The notes: generated from the sequence alone by a model not told the origin. DNA of 6,884 bases from RXOA01 sp964547105 (GCA_964547105.1 CAZJLO010000075.1:1-6884), one strand, 5' to 3'. Numbered from the stretch's first letter, positions 1-5,132 are shown. Numbers and translations are program-made.

Positions 1-911
1 TGACAGCCACATCCGGGGGCGGCTTCGCGCTGATGACGGAAGCGGTCAGCCTCGCCGGGATGACCGAAACGCCGGTGGTGATCGTGATCGCGCAGCGTCC
101 GGGGCCGGCAACCGGCCTCCCGACGAGAACCGCTCAGGAGGATCTCCTCTTCGCGATTCATGCCGGACACGGGGAATTTCCGAAGGCCGTTTTGGCTCCT
201 TCCGATCCTCAAGACGTCTACGACAAGACGGTTCGCGCGTTCGATCTTGCCGAGCGGTTCCAGATCCCTGTCATCCTCCTGACCGACCAGTACTTGGCGG
301 ATTCGCGGTTTTCTCTTTCCCGGCTCGATTCAGCGGCACAAGCCAAACCGGCGCTGGCAGACCCCCACACGTTCGAAGACAACACCTACCGGCGCTATCG
401 TCTTGACCCAAACGGCGGCGGCGTATCACCCCGCTTGGTTCCGGGACAGAGTCGTCACCTGGTTTGCGCCGACAGCGATGAACACACGGAGGCCGGCCAC
501 ATCACCGAAGACTTGATCGGAACGCGCCCCGCGATGGTTGCCAAGCGATTGGACAAGATGTCATCGCTTCGCCGGGAGATGGCCGGTCCCATCGGCTACC
601 GCATCGACGACGCGGATACCCTCCTCATCGGCTGGGGATCGACCGCAGGAGCGATCCGCGAGGCCACGGACCGACTGCGCGATCTGGGCCATCGAATCGG
701 ACATCTCCACTTCACCGAACTGTGGCCTGTGCCGCAACTCGACCTGTCTCCTGAACGCAAGTACATCGCCGTAGAAGGAAACGCGACCGGTCAATTGAGC
801 TGGCTTCTTCGCGCGGAAGCCGGCGTTCGTTTCTCCAAGCTGATTTCCGGAAGGAACGGACTCCCGATCGAAGCCGCCGACATCCTCAGGGAGGTGAGCC
901 CGCATGCCTGA
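1..911 (+). CDS. korA: 2-oxoacid:ferredoxin oxidoreductase, alpha subunit (5' partial)
   Basis: This is the C-terminal ~302 residues of a KorA-type alpha subunit. The reading frame is already open at base 3 and enters with the family segment TSGGGFALMTEAVSLAG, so the real start lies upstream and the ATG at 33 is internal. Family-typical stretches follow: a PVVIVIAQRPGPATGLPT-type segment, an HGEFPK/LAPSDPQD region, and IPVILLTDQYLADS. A C-terminal domain with LLIGWGST and a HFTELWPVP-like motif comes last. With the beta subunit this enzyme class oxidatively decarboxylates a 2-oxoacid with CoA and ferredoxin, or runs in reverse for CO2 fixation, in the cytoplasm. The substrate (2-oxoglutarate, pyruvate or other) cannot be fixed from this part; the pyrophosphate-binding N-terminal region is outside the window. 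The gene ends inside the start of the beta gene (8-base overlap). Confidence 0.93.
   Translation, partial: TATSGGGFALMTEAVSLAGMTETPVVIVIAQRPGPATGLPTRTAQEDLLFAIHAGHGEFPKAVLAPSDPQDVYDKTVRAFDLAERFQIPVILLTDQYLADSRFSLSRLDSAAQAKPALADPHTFEDNTYRRYRLDPNGGGVSPRLVPGQSRHLVCADSDEHTEAGHITEDLIGTRPAMVAKRLDKMSSLRREMAGPIGYRIDDADTLLIGWGSTAGAIREATDRLRDLGHRIGHLHFTELWPVPQLDLSPERKYIAVEGNATGQLSWLLRAEAGVRFSKLISGRNGLPIEAADILREVSPHA
890..897 (+). promoter_or_regulatory. Ribosome binding site of the korB-like gene
   Basis: GGAGGTGA, a full anti-16S match, sits six bases before the ATG at 904 and inside the end of the alpha-subunit gene. It fixes the beta-subunit start and implies coupled translation of the two subunits. 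Confidence 0.85.
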
Positions 912-1782
912 GCCGATCCAAGAGCGCGTTGAGAATCAGTGGTGTCCAGGATGTCCGAACTTCGGGGTTCTAACGGCGGTTCAGCGGGCATTGGAGACGT
1001 TGGATATCCCACCGCACCGGAGATGCCTTGTATCGGGGATCGGACAGGCGGCGAAACTTCCCCACTATCTTCGGTGCAACGTGTTCAACGGGCTTCACGG
1101 GCGCGCCGTCCCTGCGGCAACCGCGATTCAAATCGCCAATCCGCAATTGGTGACCATTGTGACAACGGGGGAAGGCGACTGCTACGGCGAAGGAGGAAAC
1201 CACTTCCTGCACGCGCTGCGCCGCAACCCCAACATGACGCTGATCGTTCACGACAACGGGCTGTACGCGCTGACCAAGGGGCAAGCCTCGCCGATGACGC
1301 CACTGGGAGAGCGGACCCGTCTGCAAGTCCTCGGGACCGAAAGCAAGCCGTTTCGACCGCTTGCTACGGCGATCGTTCACGACTGCGGGTTTGTCGCTCG
1401 CGGCTTCGCCGGCGACATCGACCAGCTTGCCGAGTTGATCGCGGCAGCGATCTCCTATCGTGGCCTGTCGATCGTCGATGTGATCCAACCCTGCATCACG
1501 TGGGGGAGACACCCCGTGTCTTGGTACCGGGAACGGATTGCGCCCGTCGACGTTGCCCATGACCCGACGAACAAGGAACTTGCGTTGGCGGTGACCACCG
1601 CGGATCAAATGCCTTTGCCGACGGGGATCTTATTCCAGGGGCCGGAACACTCCTGCTTCGGCGATCGGTTTCGAGCGGATCATGGCTGGGGAGATACGCC
1701 GATGGTGTCTCTGCCGTGGACGTTGCCGGAGGACATCATTGCGCGAGTGGAAGCGATGAGGGTCGGACAGTCCTCGTCATGA
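904..1782 (+). CDS. korB: 2-oxoacid:ferredoxin oxidoreductase, beta subunit
   Basis: A complete 292-residue TPP-binding beta subunit, of normal length for two-subunit enzymes. The N-terminus has the WCPGCPNFG iron-sulfur motif (C14, C17). A VSGIG motif follows, then NGLHGR at 62-67. The TPP/Mg region runs GEGDCYGEGGNH (89-100) to HDNGLYALTKGQASP (116-130). The fourth-ligand motif QPCITW places a cysteine at 197. Two departures from the usual family sequence are visible. The cysteine normally in IGC is a glutamine (Q48, IGQAAKLPHY), and the usual GDG/NN thiamine motif reads GEG (89-91) and DN (117-118). The rest is too well conserved for a dead gene, so this is probably a subfamily trait. It partners the alpha subunit directly upstream. 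No delta (ferredoxin-like) or gamma gene follows. Confidence 0.93.
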   Translation: MPEPIQERVENQWCPGCPNFGVLTAVQRALETLDIPPHRRCLVSGIGQAAKLPHYLRCNVFNGLHGRAVPAATAIQIANPQLVTIVTTGEGDCYGEGGNHFLHALRRNPNMTLIVHDNGLYALTKGQASPMTPLGERTRLQVLGTESKPFRPLATAIVHDCGFVARGFAGDIDQLAELIAAAISYRGLSIVDVIQPCITWGRHPVSWYRERIAPVDVAHDPTNKELALAVTTADQMPLPTGILFQGPEHSCFGDRFRADHGWGDTPMVSLPWTLPEDIIARVEAMRVGQSSS

Positions 1783-1892
1783 GGGGGAGTGGAGAGAAGC
1801 AGCGCACACAATTGTCGTCCAGCCGATGGAGAAGAGACGTCAATCGTTTGCAGAGAAGCTGAAGAAAGACGTTCAACACCGAGGAGGGGAGC
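1783..1892 (+). other. Spacer between korB-like and rubrerythrin genes
   Basis: This is 110 non-coding bases. It contains a perfect 8-base palindrome ACAATTGT at 1808-1815. I see no convincing -35/-10 pair and no terminator-like stem with a T run. Rubrerythrin could be transcribed from its own promoter here or by read-through; the sequence does not decide. No PerR-type or Fur-type box was recognised. Confidence 0.4.
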
Positions 1893-2396
1893 ATGCACGC
1901 GATGACCAGAGAGTTTCTTGAGGCGGCGTTTGCTGGAGAGAGTATGGCCCACATGCGCTATCTGATCTTTGCTGAGAAGGCGCGGAAGGATGGACTCCCG
2001 AATCTGGCACGTCTGTTCAAGGCGATCGCGTACGCCGAGCAGGTGCATGCCACCAATCACTTTCGTGAACTCGGGAACCTGAAGGACGCCGTCGGCAACC
2101 TCCAGACATGCATCGATGGCGAGCATTTCGAAGTGAAAGAAATGTACCCGGTGTACAACAACACCGCTGAATTCCAGGATGAGCAGGGTGCGGTCCGATC
2201 GACCCACTTCGCCCTGGAGGCCGAGAAGATCCACGAGAAGATGTATGTGGAGGCTCAGAATCAGGTTCGCGATGGCGCCGATGTAGAAGTCGGGACGGTG
2301 CGCATCTGCCCCGTCTGCGGCTACACCGTGGACGGCGATGCCCCGGAGTTCTGCCCCGTCTGCGGCGCAAAACGAGAGCTGTTCGTTGAGTTCTAG
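1893..2396 (+). CDS. rbr: Rubrerythrin
   Basis: A 167-residue protein with the standard two-part rubrerythrin architecture. The N-terminal ferritin-like four-helix domain (about 5-125) shows the diiron ligand pattern E16, E49-x-x-H52, E77-x-x-E80 (GEHFEVKEMYP) and E111-x-x-H114. The C-terminal rubredoxin-like domain carries CPVCG at 139-143 and CPVCG at 154-158, for one Fe(SCys)4 centre. The family reduces hydrogen peroxide to water in the cytoplasm using electrons passed through the rubredoxin domain; that role is family knowledge. The start at 1893 is supported by AGGAGG at 1882-1887, five bases upstream. A second in-frame ATG at 1902 is less well placed. It is the first of four oxygen-stress-type genes on this strand, 80 bases before the superoxide reductase gene. 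Confidence 0.96.
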   Translation: MHAMTREFLEAAFAGESMAHMRYLIFAEKARKDGLPNLARLFKAIAYAEQVHATNHFRELGNLKDAVGNLQTCIDGEHFEVKEMYPVYNNTAEFQDEQGAVRSTHFALEAEKIHEKMYVEAQNQVRDGADVEVGTVRICPVCGYTVDGDAPEFCPVCGAKRELFVEF

Positions 2397-2399
2397 ACA

Positions 2400-2441
2400 C
2401 ACAGGCCCTGGACTGTGAAGCGAGGAAACGAGCAAGTTTCC
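2400..2441 (+). other. Small inverted repeats in rubrerythrin-SOR spacer
   Basis: Two short potential stems lie just after the rubrerythrin stop. CACAG (2400-2404) pairs with CTGTG (2413-2417), and GGAAAC (2424-2429) pairs exactly with GTTTCC (2436-2441) over a six-base loop. Neither is followed by a T run, so terminator function is unlikely. They could be mRNA-stability or processing structures, or chance. Confidence 0.25.
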
Positions 2442-2476
2442 ATTGCCGGAAGCAAAGGACGCCCAAGGAGGCATGC

Positions 2477-2818
2477 ATGCAACTCGGGGAATTGATCAAA
2501 GGCGCAACTCAAGAAGGGAAGGAAAAGCATGTACCGGTGATCGAACTCGTTGACTGCCAAGGATGTGGGCAGCGTGTCGTCAAGATCACCGTCGGCAAGG
2601 ACGTCGCTCATCCGAACACGGTCGAGCACCACATCAAATGGATCATGCTGTTTGGAGTCAAAGAGGGGATCGCCGTGCACCTCGCAACGTTCGACCTTGG
2701 TCCAACGTACGGAATTCCCACCGTCGTCACCCACGCCAATCTCGCCGGCTTAAGCGAATTGGTCGCGGTGGAATACTGCAACGTGCACGGATTGTGGGAG
2801 GGCTCGTACCCGCTGTAG
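2477..2818 (+). CDS. Superoxide reductase (1Fe, neelaredoxin type)
   Basis: A 113-residue desulfoferrodoxin-family iron-binding domain with no fused desulforedoxin domain at its N-terminus, matching 1Fe superoxide reductases in length. The non-haem iron site is intact by pattern: EKH at 16-18 with the conserved E16-K17 pair, H45 in HPN, H51 in EHHIKWI, and C101/H104 in YCNVHGLW. The family reduces superoxide to peroxide without releasing oxygen, so rubrerythrin next door can then remove the peroxide. A C27-x-x-C30 pair (DCQGCGQ) lies between the first histidine and HPN, where many relatives have a longer cysteine-poor loop. The start at 2477 has AGGAGG at 2466-2471, five bases upstream; another ATG at 2473 is out of frame. 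No signal peptide, so cytoplasmic. Confidence 0.94.
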   Translation: MQLGELIKGATQEGKEKHVPVIELVDCQGCGQRVVKITVGKDVAHPNTVEHHIKWIMLFGVKEGIAVHLATFDLGPTYGIPTVVTHANLAGLSELVAVEYCNVHGLWEGSYPL

Positions 2819-2880
2819 GAGCCAATGGCGAAAAGCGAAAACGGAGCCGCGCTCCTGCGCGACTCAAGGAGGAAAGGACC

Positions 2881-2994
2881 ATGGCGGAACAAGACAAGAC
2901 GTATGTCTGCGATGTGTGCGGTCAAGAAGTCCGGGTCACCAAGTCAGGCGCCGGAACGCTTGTTTGCTGCGATCAGCCAATGCACGTGAAGTAG
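2881..2994 (+). CDS. Desulforedoxin
   Basis: A complete 37-residue protein, close to the 36 residues of classical desulforedoxin. It has the expected cysteine layout: C10-x-x-C13 in YVCDVCGQEV and the adjacent pair C29-C30 in GTLVCCDQPM. In the family these four cysteines hold one Fe(SCys)4 centre, and the protein works as a small homodimeric electron carrier. The start is set by AGGAGG at 2867-2872, eight bases before ATG 2881. The same frame is open upstream to 2563, but that part is the shadow of the superoxide reductase gene. It lies 62 bases after the superoxide reductase stop. In 2Fe superoxide reductases (desulfoferrodoxins) this same domain is fused to the N-terminus of the enzyme, so here the two halves look encoded separately and in reversed order. 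Confidence 0.93.
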   Translation: MAEQDKTYVCDVCGQEVRVTKSGAGTLVCCDQPMHVK

Positions 2995-3015
2995 CTTCGA
3001 ATCGGTCATGTAGAC

Positions 3016-3040
3016 GGGCGCCGGTTTCGTGCCGGCGCCT
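3016..3040 (+). terminator. GC-rich hairpin after desulforedoxin
   Basis: GGCGCCGG at 3017-3024 pairs perfectly with CCGGCGCC at 3032-3039 over a seven-base loop (TTTCGTG), with a possible G-T closing pair at 3016/3040. The following bases (GCTTCTGAGC) make only a weak T-rich stretch. A partial terminator or attenuator that lowers expression of the downstream nitroreductase gene is more likely than a strong terminator. The stem ends 23 bases before that gene's start. Confidence 0.5.
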
Positions 3041-3063
3041 GCTTCTGAGCGTGAGGAGGGTGG

Positions 3064-3642
3064 ATGACGGATCGAATCATCCCGGCAATCGACAAGAGGC
3101 GGGCGCGCCGGGCATTGTCGGATCACCCCATCAGCCGGGAGTTGATCGAAATCGTCCTTCGCGCAGCCCATTGGGCGCCGTCATGCAGCAACAACCAGCC
3201 ATGGCGCTTTGTCGCCGTGAACGATCCGGCCATGCTCGTCCAAGTCAAGGGACACCTCACGCGCGGCAACTACTGGGCGGCGCCAAGCCCCCTGATCATC
3301 GCCGTGGCCTCCCGCAGCGACCTCGACTGTGAGATCCCCGACGGACGGACGTACTACCTGTTCGGTTGCGGACTGGCGGCAATGAACCTGATGATGCAAG
3401 CGACCGAGCTTGGCTTGATTGCCCATCCGATCGCAGGATTCAAGCAAGCCACGATCAAGAACGCTCTCGGCATCCCCGATGCCTACGAACTGATCACCCT
3501 GATCATCCTCGGGTATCCGAGCGGTGACGTGAGTGCGCTCTCGGACAAGCATCAAGCCGAGGAACGCTCCGATCGCGTCCGGAGACCTCTCGACGAAGTC
3601 GTCAGCTGGAACCGCTGGTCATTCGGCAAAGATCGTCCGTAG
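3064..3642 (+). CDS. Nitroreductase-family FMN flavoprotein
   Basis: A 192-residue protein of normal length for the family. The N-terminal arginine cluster (KRRARRALSDHPI, 11-23) and the WAPSCSNNQPWRF segment (37-49) match the FMN phosphate- and ring-binding motifs. A central GLAAMNLMMQATELGLIAHPIAGF segment matches the helix and following strand around the dimer interface. Members are cytoplasmic homodimers that use NAD(P)H to reduce nitro compounds, quinones, flavins or other acceptors; the true substrate cannot be read from sequence. AGGAGG at 3054-3059 lies four bases before ATG 3064. It is the last gene of the run with rubrerythrin, superoxide reductase and desulforedoxin, so a role in oxidative or nitrosative defence, or as an NAD(P)H-dependent reductant source, is plausible but inferred. 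Confidence 0.9.
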   Translation: MTDRIIPAIDKRRARRALSDHPISRELIEIVLRAAHWAPSCSNNQPWRFVAVNDPAMLVQVKGHLTRGNYWAAPSPLIIAVASRSDLDCEIPDGRTYYLFGCGLAAMNLMMQATELGLIAHPIAGFKQATIKNALGIPDAYELITLIILGYPSGDVSALSDKHQAEERSDRVRRPLDEVVSWNRWSFGKDRP

Positions 3643-3945
3643 ACACTCAACTTCGTCGACTTGTGCGGCAGCCATGTGATCGTTCCGCCGCTTGATGTGT
3701 CGAGATTCTTTCGATCAGGGCTCCGCGCCTGGGAAGCAGCTCAGGCTTGGCAATGTGGATGCGTGATGGACTGGTCGGCAGTCCCATTCCGAGGGTAGAT
3801 TTCATCTGGCAGGCCACTTCTATCGGATACACCATCCAAATCGCGGCTGCGCTTGCGGCTCGACCAGGAAGCAGGCAAAGCCGATTGCCATCACCCAGGG
3901 GCGGGCAGGGAGCCAAGAGTCTTGCCGTCTGCCTTGTCCGCGGCC
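3643..3945. other. Stretch without a recognised gene, up to the assembly gap
   Basis: These 303 bases follow the nitroreductase stop and run to the N gap. A plus-strand frame is open from about 3747 into the gap, and a minus-strand frame is open across most of the stretch. Neither has a good ribosome binding site, and neither translation resembles a family I know. It may be intergenic, a decayed gene, or the edge of a gene lost in the gap. No tRNA-like fold was seen. Confidence 0.4.
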
Positions 3946-3955
3946 NNNNNNNNNN
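3946..3955. other. Assembly gap (10 N)
   Basis: Ten consecutive undetermined bases. A round number of Ns usually marks a scaffold join whose true length is unknown, so the neighbourhood and distance across it should not be trusted. Confidence 0.95.
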
Positions 3956-4136
3956 CCTCGTTCTCGGGATTCCGTTCGTTCTTCTGCTGGGCCGGGTGTA
4001 CGGAACGGTCGGCGTATGGACTTCGTCTGCAGCGGCCGACGCGCTATCTGCCGCGATCACACTACCGATCATCCAGATCGAAGCTAGGAAACTCCTTATC
4101 AAAGGAGACCTTCAACCGGCGAATGCACGGGGATGA
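3956..4136 (+). CDS. Probable MATE-family efflux transporter, C-terminal fragment
   Basis: After the gap, the frame starting at 3957 gives 59 residues to a TGA at 4134-4136. It begins with a hydrophobic helix (LVLGIPFVLLLGRVYGTVGVW), then AADALSAAITLPIIQIEARKLL and a short polar tail. The pattern of a helix, a G-x-x-GVW turn, an AD-L segment, a second helix and a charged E-x-RKL end is what the last two membrane helices of MATE (multidrug and toxin extrusion) carriers look like. These carriers export drugs or metabolites in exchange for H+ or Na+. The rest of the gene is lost in or before the gap, and the bases before the gap do not continue it recognisably. Another polytopic transporter family is possible. 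Confidence 0.6.
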
Positions 4137-4227
4137 TGTCTCGCGTTCCTTCGACAGCAGGCCGGCACCGACAGCCGGGCACAGAAAGAAGTTGACCGGA
4201 ACTGAGCAAGCGACCCACTTGGGGCGA

Positions 4228-4249
4228 TGGAGCCCGGGGGACTGAATGC
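4228..4249 (+). repeat. Direct repeat, left copy
   Basis: 22 bases beginning TGGAGCC and ending GACTGAATGC match 5111-5132 at 20 of 22 positions; the mismatches are C/T at the 8th base and G/A at the 12th. The two copies lie in the non-coding flanks either side of the toxin-antitoxin genes, 883 bases apart start to start. Confidence 0.75.
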
Positions 4250-4259
4250 AGAACGCGTC

Positions 4260-4271
4260 CGCGCGTTGTGA
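4260..4271 (+). repeat. Inverted repeat flanking the toxin-antitoxin pair, left arm
   Basis: CGCGCGTTGTGA is the exact reverse complement of TCACAACGCGCG at 5058-5069. Half of the motif is simple CG alternation, which makes chance similarity more likely than its length suggests. It overlaps the local AACGCG/CGCGTT hairpin. Confidence 0.5.
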
Positions 4272-4429
4272 CATGCAAGTGGTGCTCTTCTTCCAATCGC
4301 GTCTCGTCGTTCGGTCGCTCCGTCGTTTGTCTCAACGGCTGGCTCGGGCATGCAACATCTGAAAGCGGGATCCAATCGTGTTTCGTTGTGAAGACAGCCC
4401 CGGCTCATTCGACGAAGCCCCGCCTGTTC

Positions 4430-4447
4430 TTACGATGTCATTACGAT
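4430..4447 (+). promoter_or_regulatory. Tandem TTACGAT repeat, possible operator of the toxin-antitoxin pair
   Basis: TTACGAT occurs at 4430-4436 and again at 4441-4447, one helical turn (11 bases) apart, directly before the antitoxin ribosome binding site. MazE-type antitoxins commonly bind their own promoter region, so an autoregulatory operator is reasonable. The TACGAT cores could also serve as a poor -10 element. No footprint-level evidence exists in the sequence itself. Confidence 0.35.
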
Positions 4448-4448
4448 T

Positions 4449-4454
4449 GGGAGG
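4449..4454 (+). promoter_or_regulatory. Ribosome binding site of the antitoxin gene
   Basis: GGGAGG lies seven bases before ATG 4462. It selects this start over the upstream in-frame ATGs at 4378 and 4435, which would add residues not found in the MazE fold. Confidence 0.75.
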
Positions 4455-4461
4455 TACACGC

Positions 4462-4710
4462 ATGAAGACGAAGATCGTGCGGATAGGCAATTCGAAGGGG
4501 GTACGTCTTCCTAAGCCATTGCTCGACCAGGTGGGGTTGGTAGACAAAGTGGATCTTGAAGTCCGAAATGGGAAGCTGATTCTCTCCCCTGCGAATCCGG
4601 TGTGGGATCGCTGGAGAGAGGCGGCAATCTTGCTTGCGGAACGAGAAGGGGACAGGCTTCTCGATGCTCCCACATCGACACGCTTTGATGATGAGGAATG
4701 GGAATGGTAG
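4462..4710 (+). CDS. mazE: MazE-type antitoxin (AbrB/MazE swapped-hairpin fold)
   Basis: An 82-residue protein in two parts. The N-terminal DNA-binding domain (1-48) has the hallmark KIVRIGNSKGVRLPK and a GKLILSP end strand. This is the swapped-hairpin beta-barrel of AbrB/MazE proteins, which dimerise on DNA. The C-terminal part (about 49-82) has a helix (WDRWREAAILLAEREG) and an acidic, aromatic tail (FDDEEWEW), as expected for the segment that wraps around and blocks a MazF toxin. The gene overlaps the start of the toxin gene, the normal antitoxin-first order. The complex probably represses its own promoter through the repeats just upstream; this is inferred from the family. Confidence 0.92.
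   Translation: MKTKIVRIGNSKGVRLPKPLLDQVGLVDKVDLEVRNGKLILSPANPVWDRWREAAILLAEREGDRLLDAPTSTRFDDEEWEW
4693..4696 (+). promoter_or_regulatory. Ribosome binding site of the toxin gene
   Basis: GAGG inside the antitoxin's last codons lies seven bases before ATG 4704 but only one base before ATG 4698. The spacing favours 4704 as the real toxin start, giving a seven-base overlap with the antitoxin gene. Confidence 0.6.
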
Positions 4711-5039
4711 CGGTCCGGAGCGTACAGCGGGGCCACGTCTACTTGGTGTCGTTGGATCCAACGGTGGGGAGCAAGATACGGAAGACACGTCCTTGTGTCG
4801 TCGTCTCCCCGGACGAGTTGAACGGATACATGAGGACATGCATTGTGGCTCCGATGACCACAGCAAGCCGTAGCTACCCGTTCCGGGTTCGCTGTCAGTT
4901 CCAGGGGAAGAGCGGACATGTGGTTTTGGATCAGATTCGAACTGTGGATCGACGGCGACTCGTGCGCGAGCTGGGCACGCTCTCCGCTCAAGCTCTAGAA
5001 CGATCGCTCCGGATCCTCGGTGAGATGTTCACGCCCTAG
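4704..5039 (+). CDS. mazF: MazF/PemK-type endoribonuclease toxin
   Basis: 111 residues from the preferred ATG at 4704 (113 from ATG 4698), of normal MazF length. Motifs in order: RGHVYLVSLDPTVGS (9-23), IRKTRPCVVVSPDELN (25-40) with R29, the IVAPMTT segment with T52 and T53, YPFRV, and GHVVLDQIRTVDRRRL. R29 and T52 sit where the catalytic pair of E. coli MazF lies. Family members are dimeric, sequence-specific mRNA interferases that stall translation when the labile antitoxin is lost. The cleavage sequence cannot be predicted from this. The full set of motifs suggests an active toxin. It overlaps the antitoxin gene and converges on the histidine kinase gene 158 bases downstream. Confidence 0.94.
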   Translation: MVAVRSVQRGHVYLVSLDPTVGSKIRKTRPCVVVSPDELNGYMRTCIVAPMTTASRSYPFRVRCQFQGKSGHVVLDQIRTVDRRRLVRELGTLSAQALERSLRILGEMFTP

Positions 5040-5057
5040 CAAAACGGTCCAGGATGC

Positions 5058-5069
5058 TCACAACGCGCG
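5058..5069 (-). repeat. Inverted repeat flanking the toxin-antitoxin pair, right arm
   Basis: TCACAACGCGCG on the plus strand, exact reverse complement of 4260-4271. It begins 19 bases after the toxin stop, in the short convergent spacer. Confidence 0.5.
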
Positions 5070-5110
5070 ACCCGCTTGATCCCCATCGGAATCGGAGCGC
5101 AATCCACATT

Positions 5111-5132
5111 TGGAGCCTGGGAGACTGAATGC
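5111..5132 (+). repeat. Direct repeat, right copy
   Basis: Second copy of the 22-base repeat (20/22 identical to 4228-4249), in the non-coding spacer between the toxin gene and the convergent histidine kinase gene. Similarity ends within about three bases of either side. Confidence 0.75.

Larger units (their letters stand above)
4137..4461. other. Non-coding stretch upstream of the toxin-antitoxin pair
   Basis: This 325-base region holds no gene I can support. It contains the left copy of a 22-base direct repeat (4228-4249), a short hairpin AACGCG/CGCGTT (4252-4257 with 4262-4267), the left arm of a 12-base inverted repeat (4260-4271), and a tandem TTACGAT repeat before the antitoxin gene. 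A promoter for the pair must lie here if the module is autonomous, but no clean -35/-10 pair stands out. Confidence 0.5.

Noticed and set aside
970..1608. Long minus- and plus-strand alternate frames inside the korB-like gene (including 939-1562 +)
   Set aside because: They overlap a well-conserved oxidoreductase beta subunit and have arginine-rich, motif-free translations typical of shadow frames.
1808..1815. ACAATTGT palindrome as a peroxide- or iron-regulator operator before rubrerythrin
   Set aside because: It is only eight bases and does not match the longer PerR or Fur box patterns. A palindrome of this size is expected by chance in a window of this length.
1680..2474. 264-residue open frame on the minus strand across the korB end and rubrerythrin
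   Set aside because: It is antisense to two unmistakable genes, its translation resembles no family, and it is explained by codon bias of the GC-rich rubrerythrin gene on the other strand.
2563..2880. N-terminal extension of the desulforedoxin frame
   Set aside because: The extension overlaps the superoxide reductase gene in another frame. The strong ribosome binding site and the family length place the start at 2881.
4378..4461. N-terminal extension of the antitoxin by 28 codons
   Set aside because: The MazE fold begins at MKTKIVRIGNS, a good ribosome binding site precedes ATG 4462, and the extension has no family similarity.
4228..5132. Toxin-antitoxin pair as an integron gene cassette with attC sites
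   Set aside because: Size and direct repeats fit, but I found no GTTRRRY / RYYYAAC core-site pair at suitable spacing near either repeat and no integrase in view.
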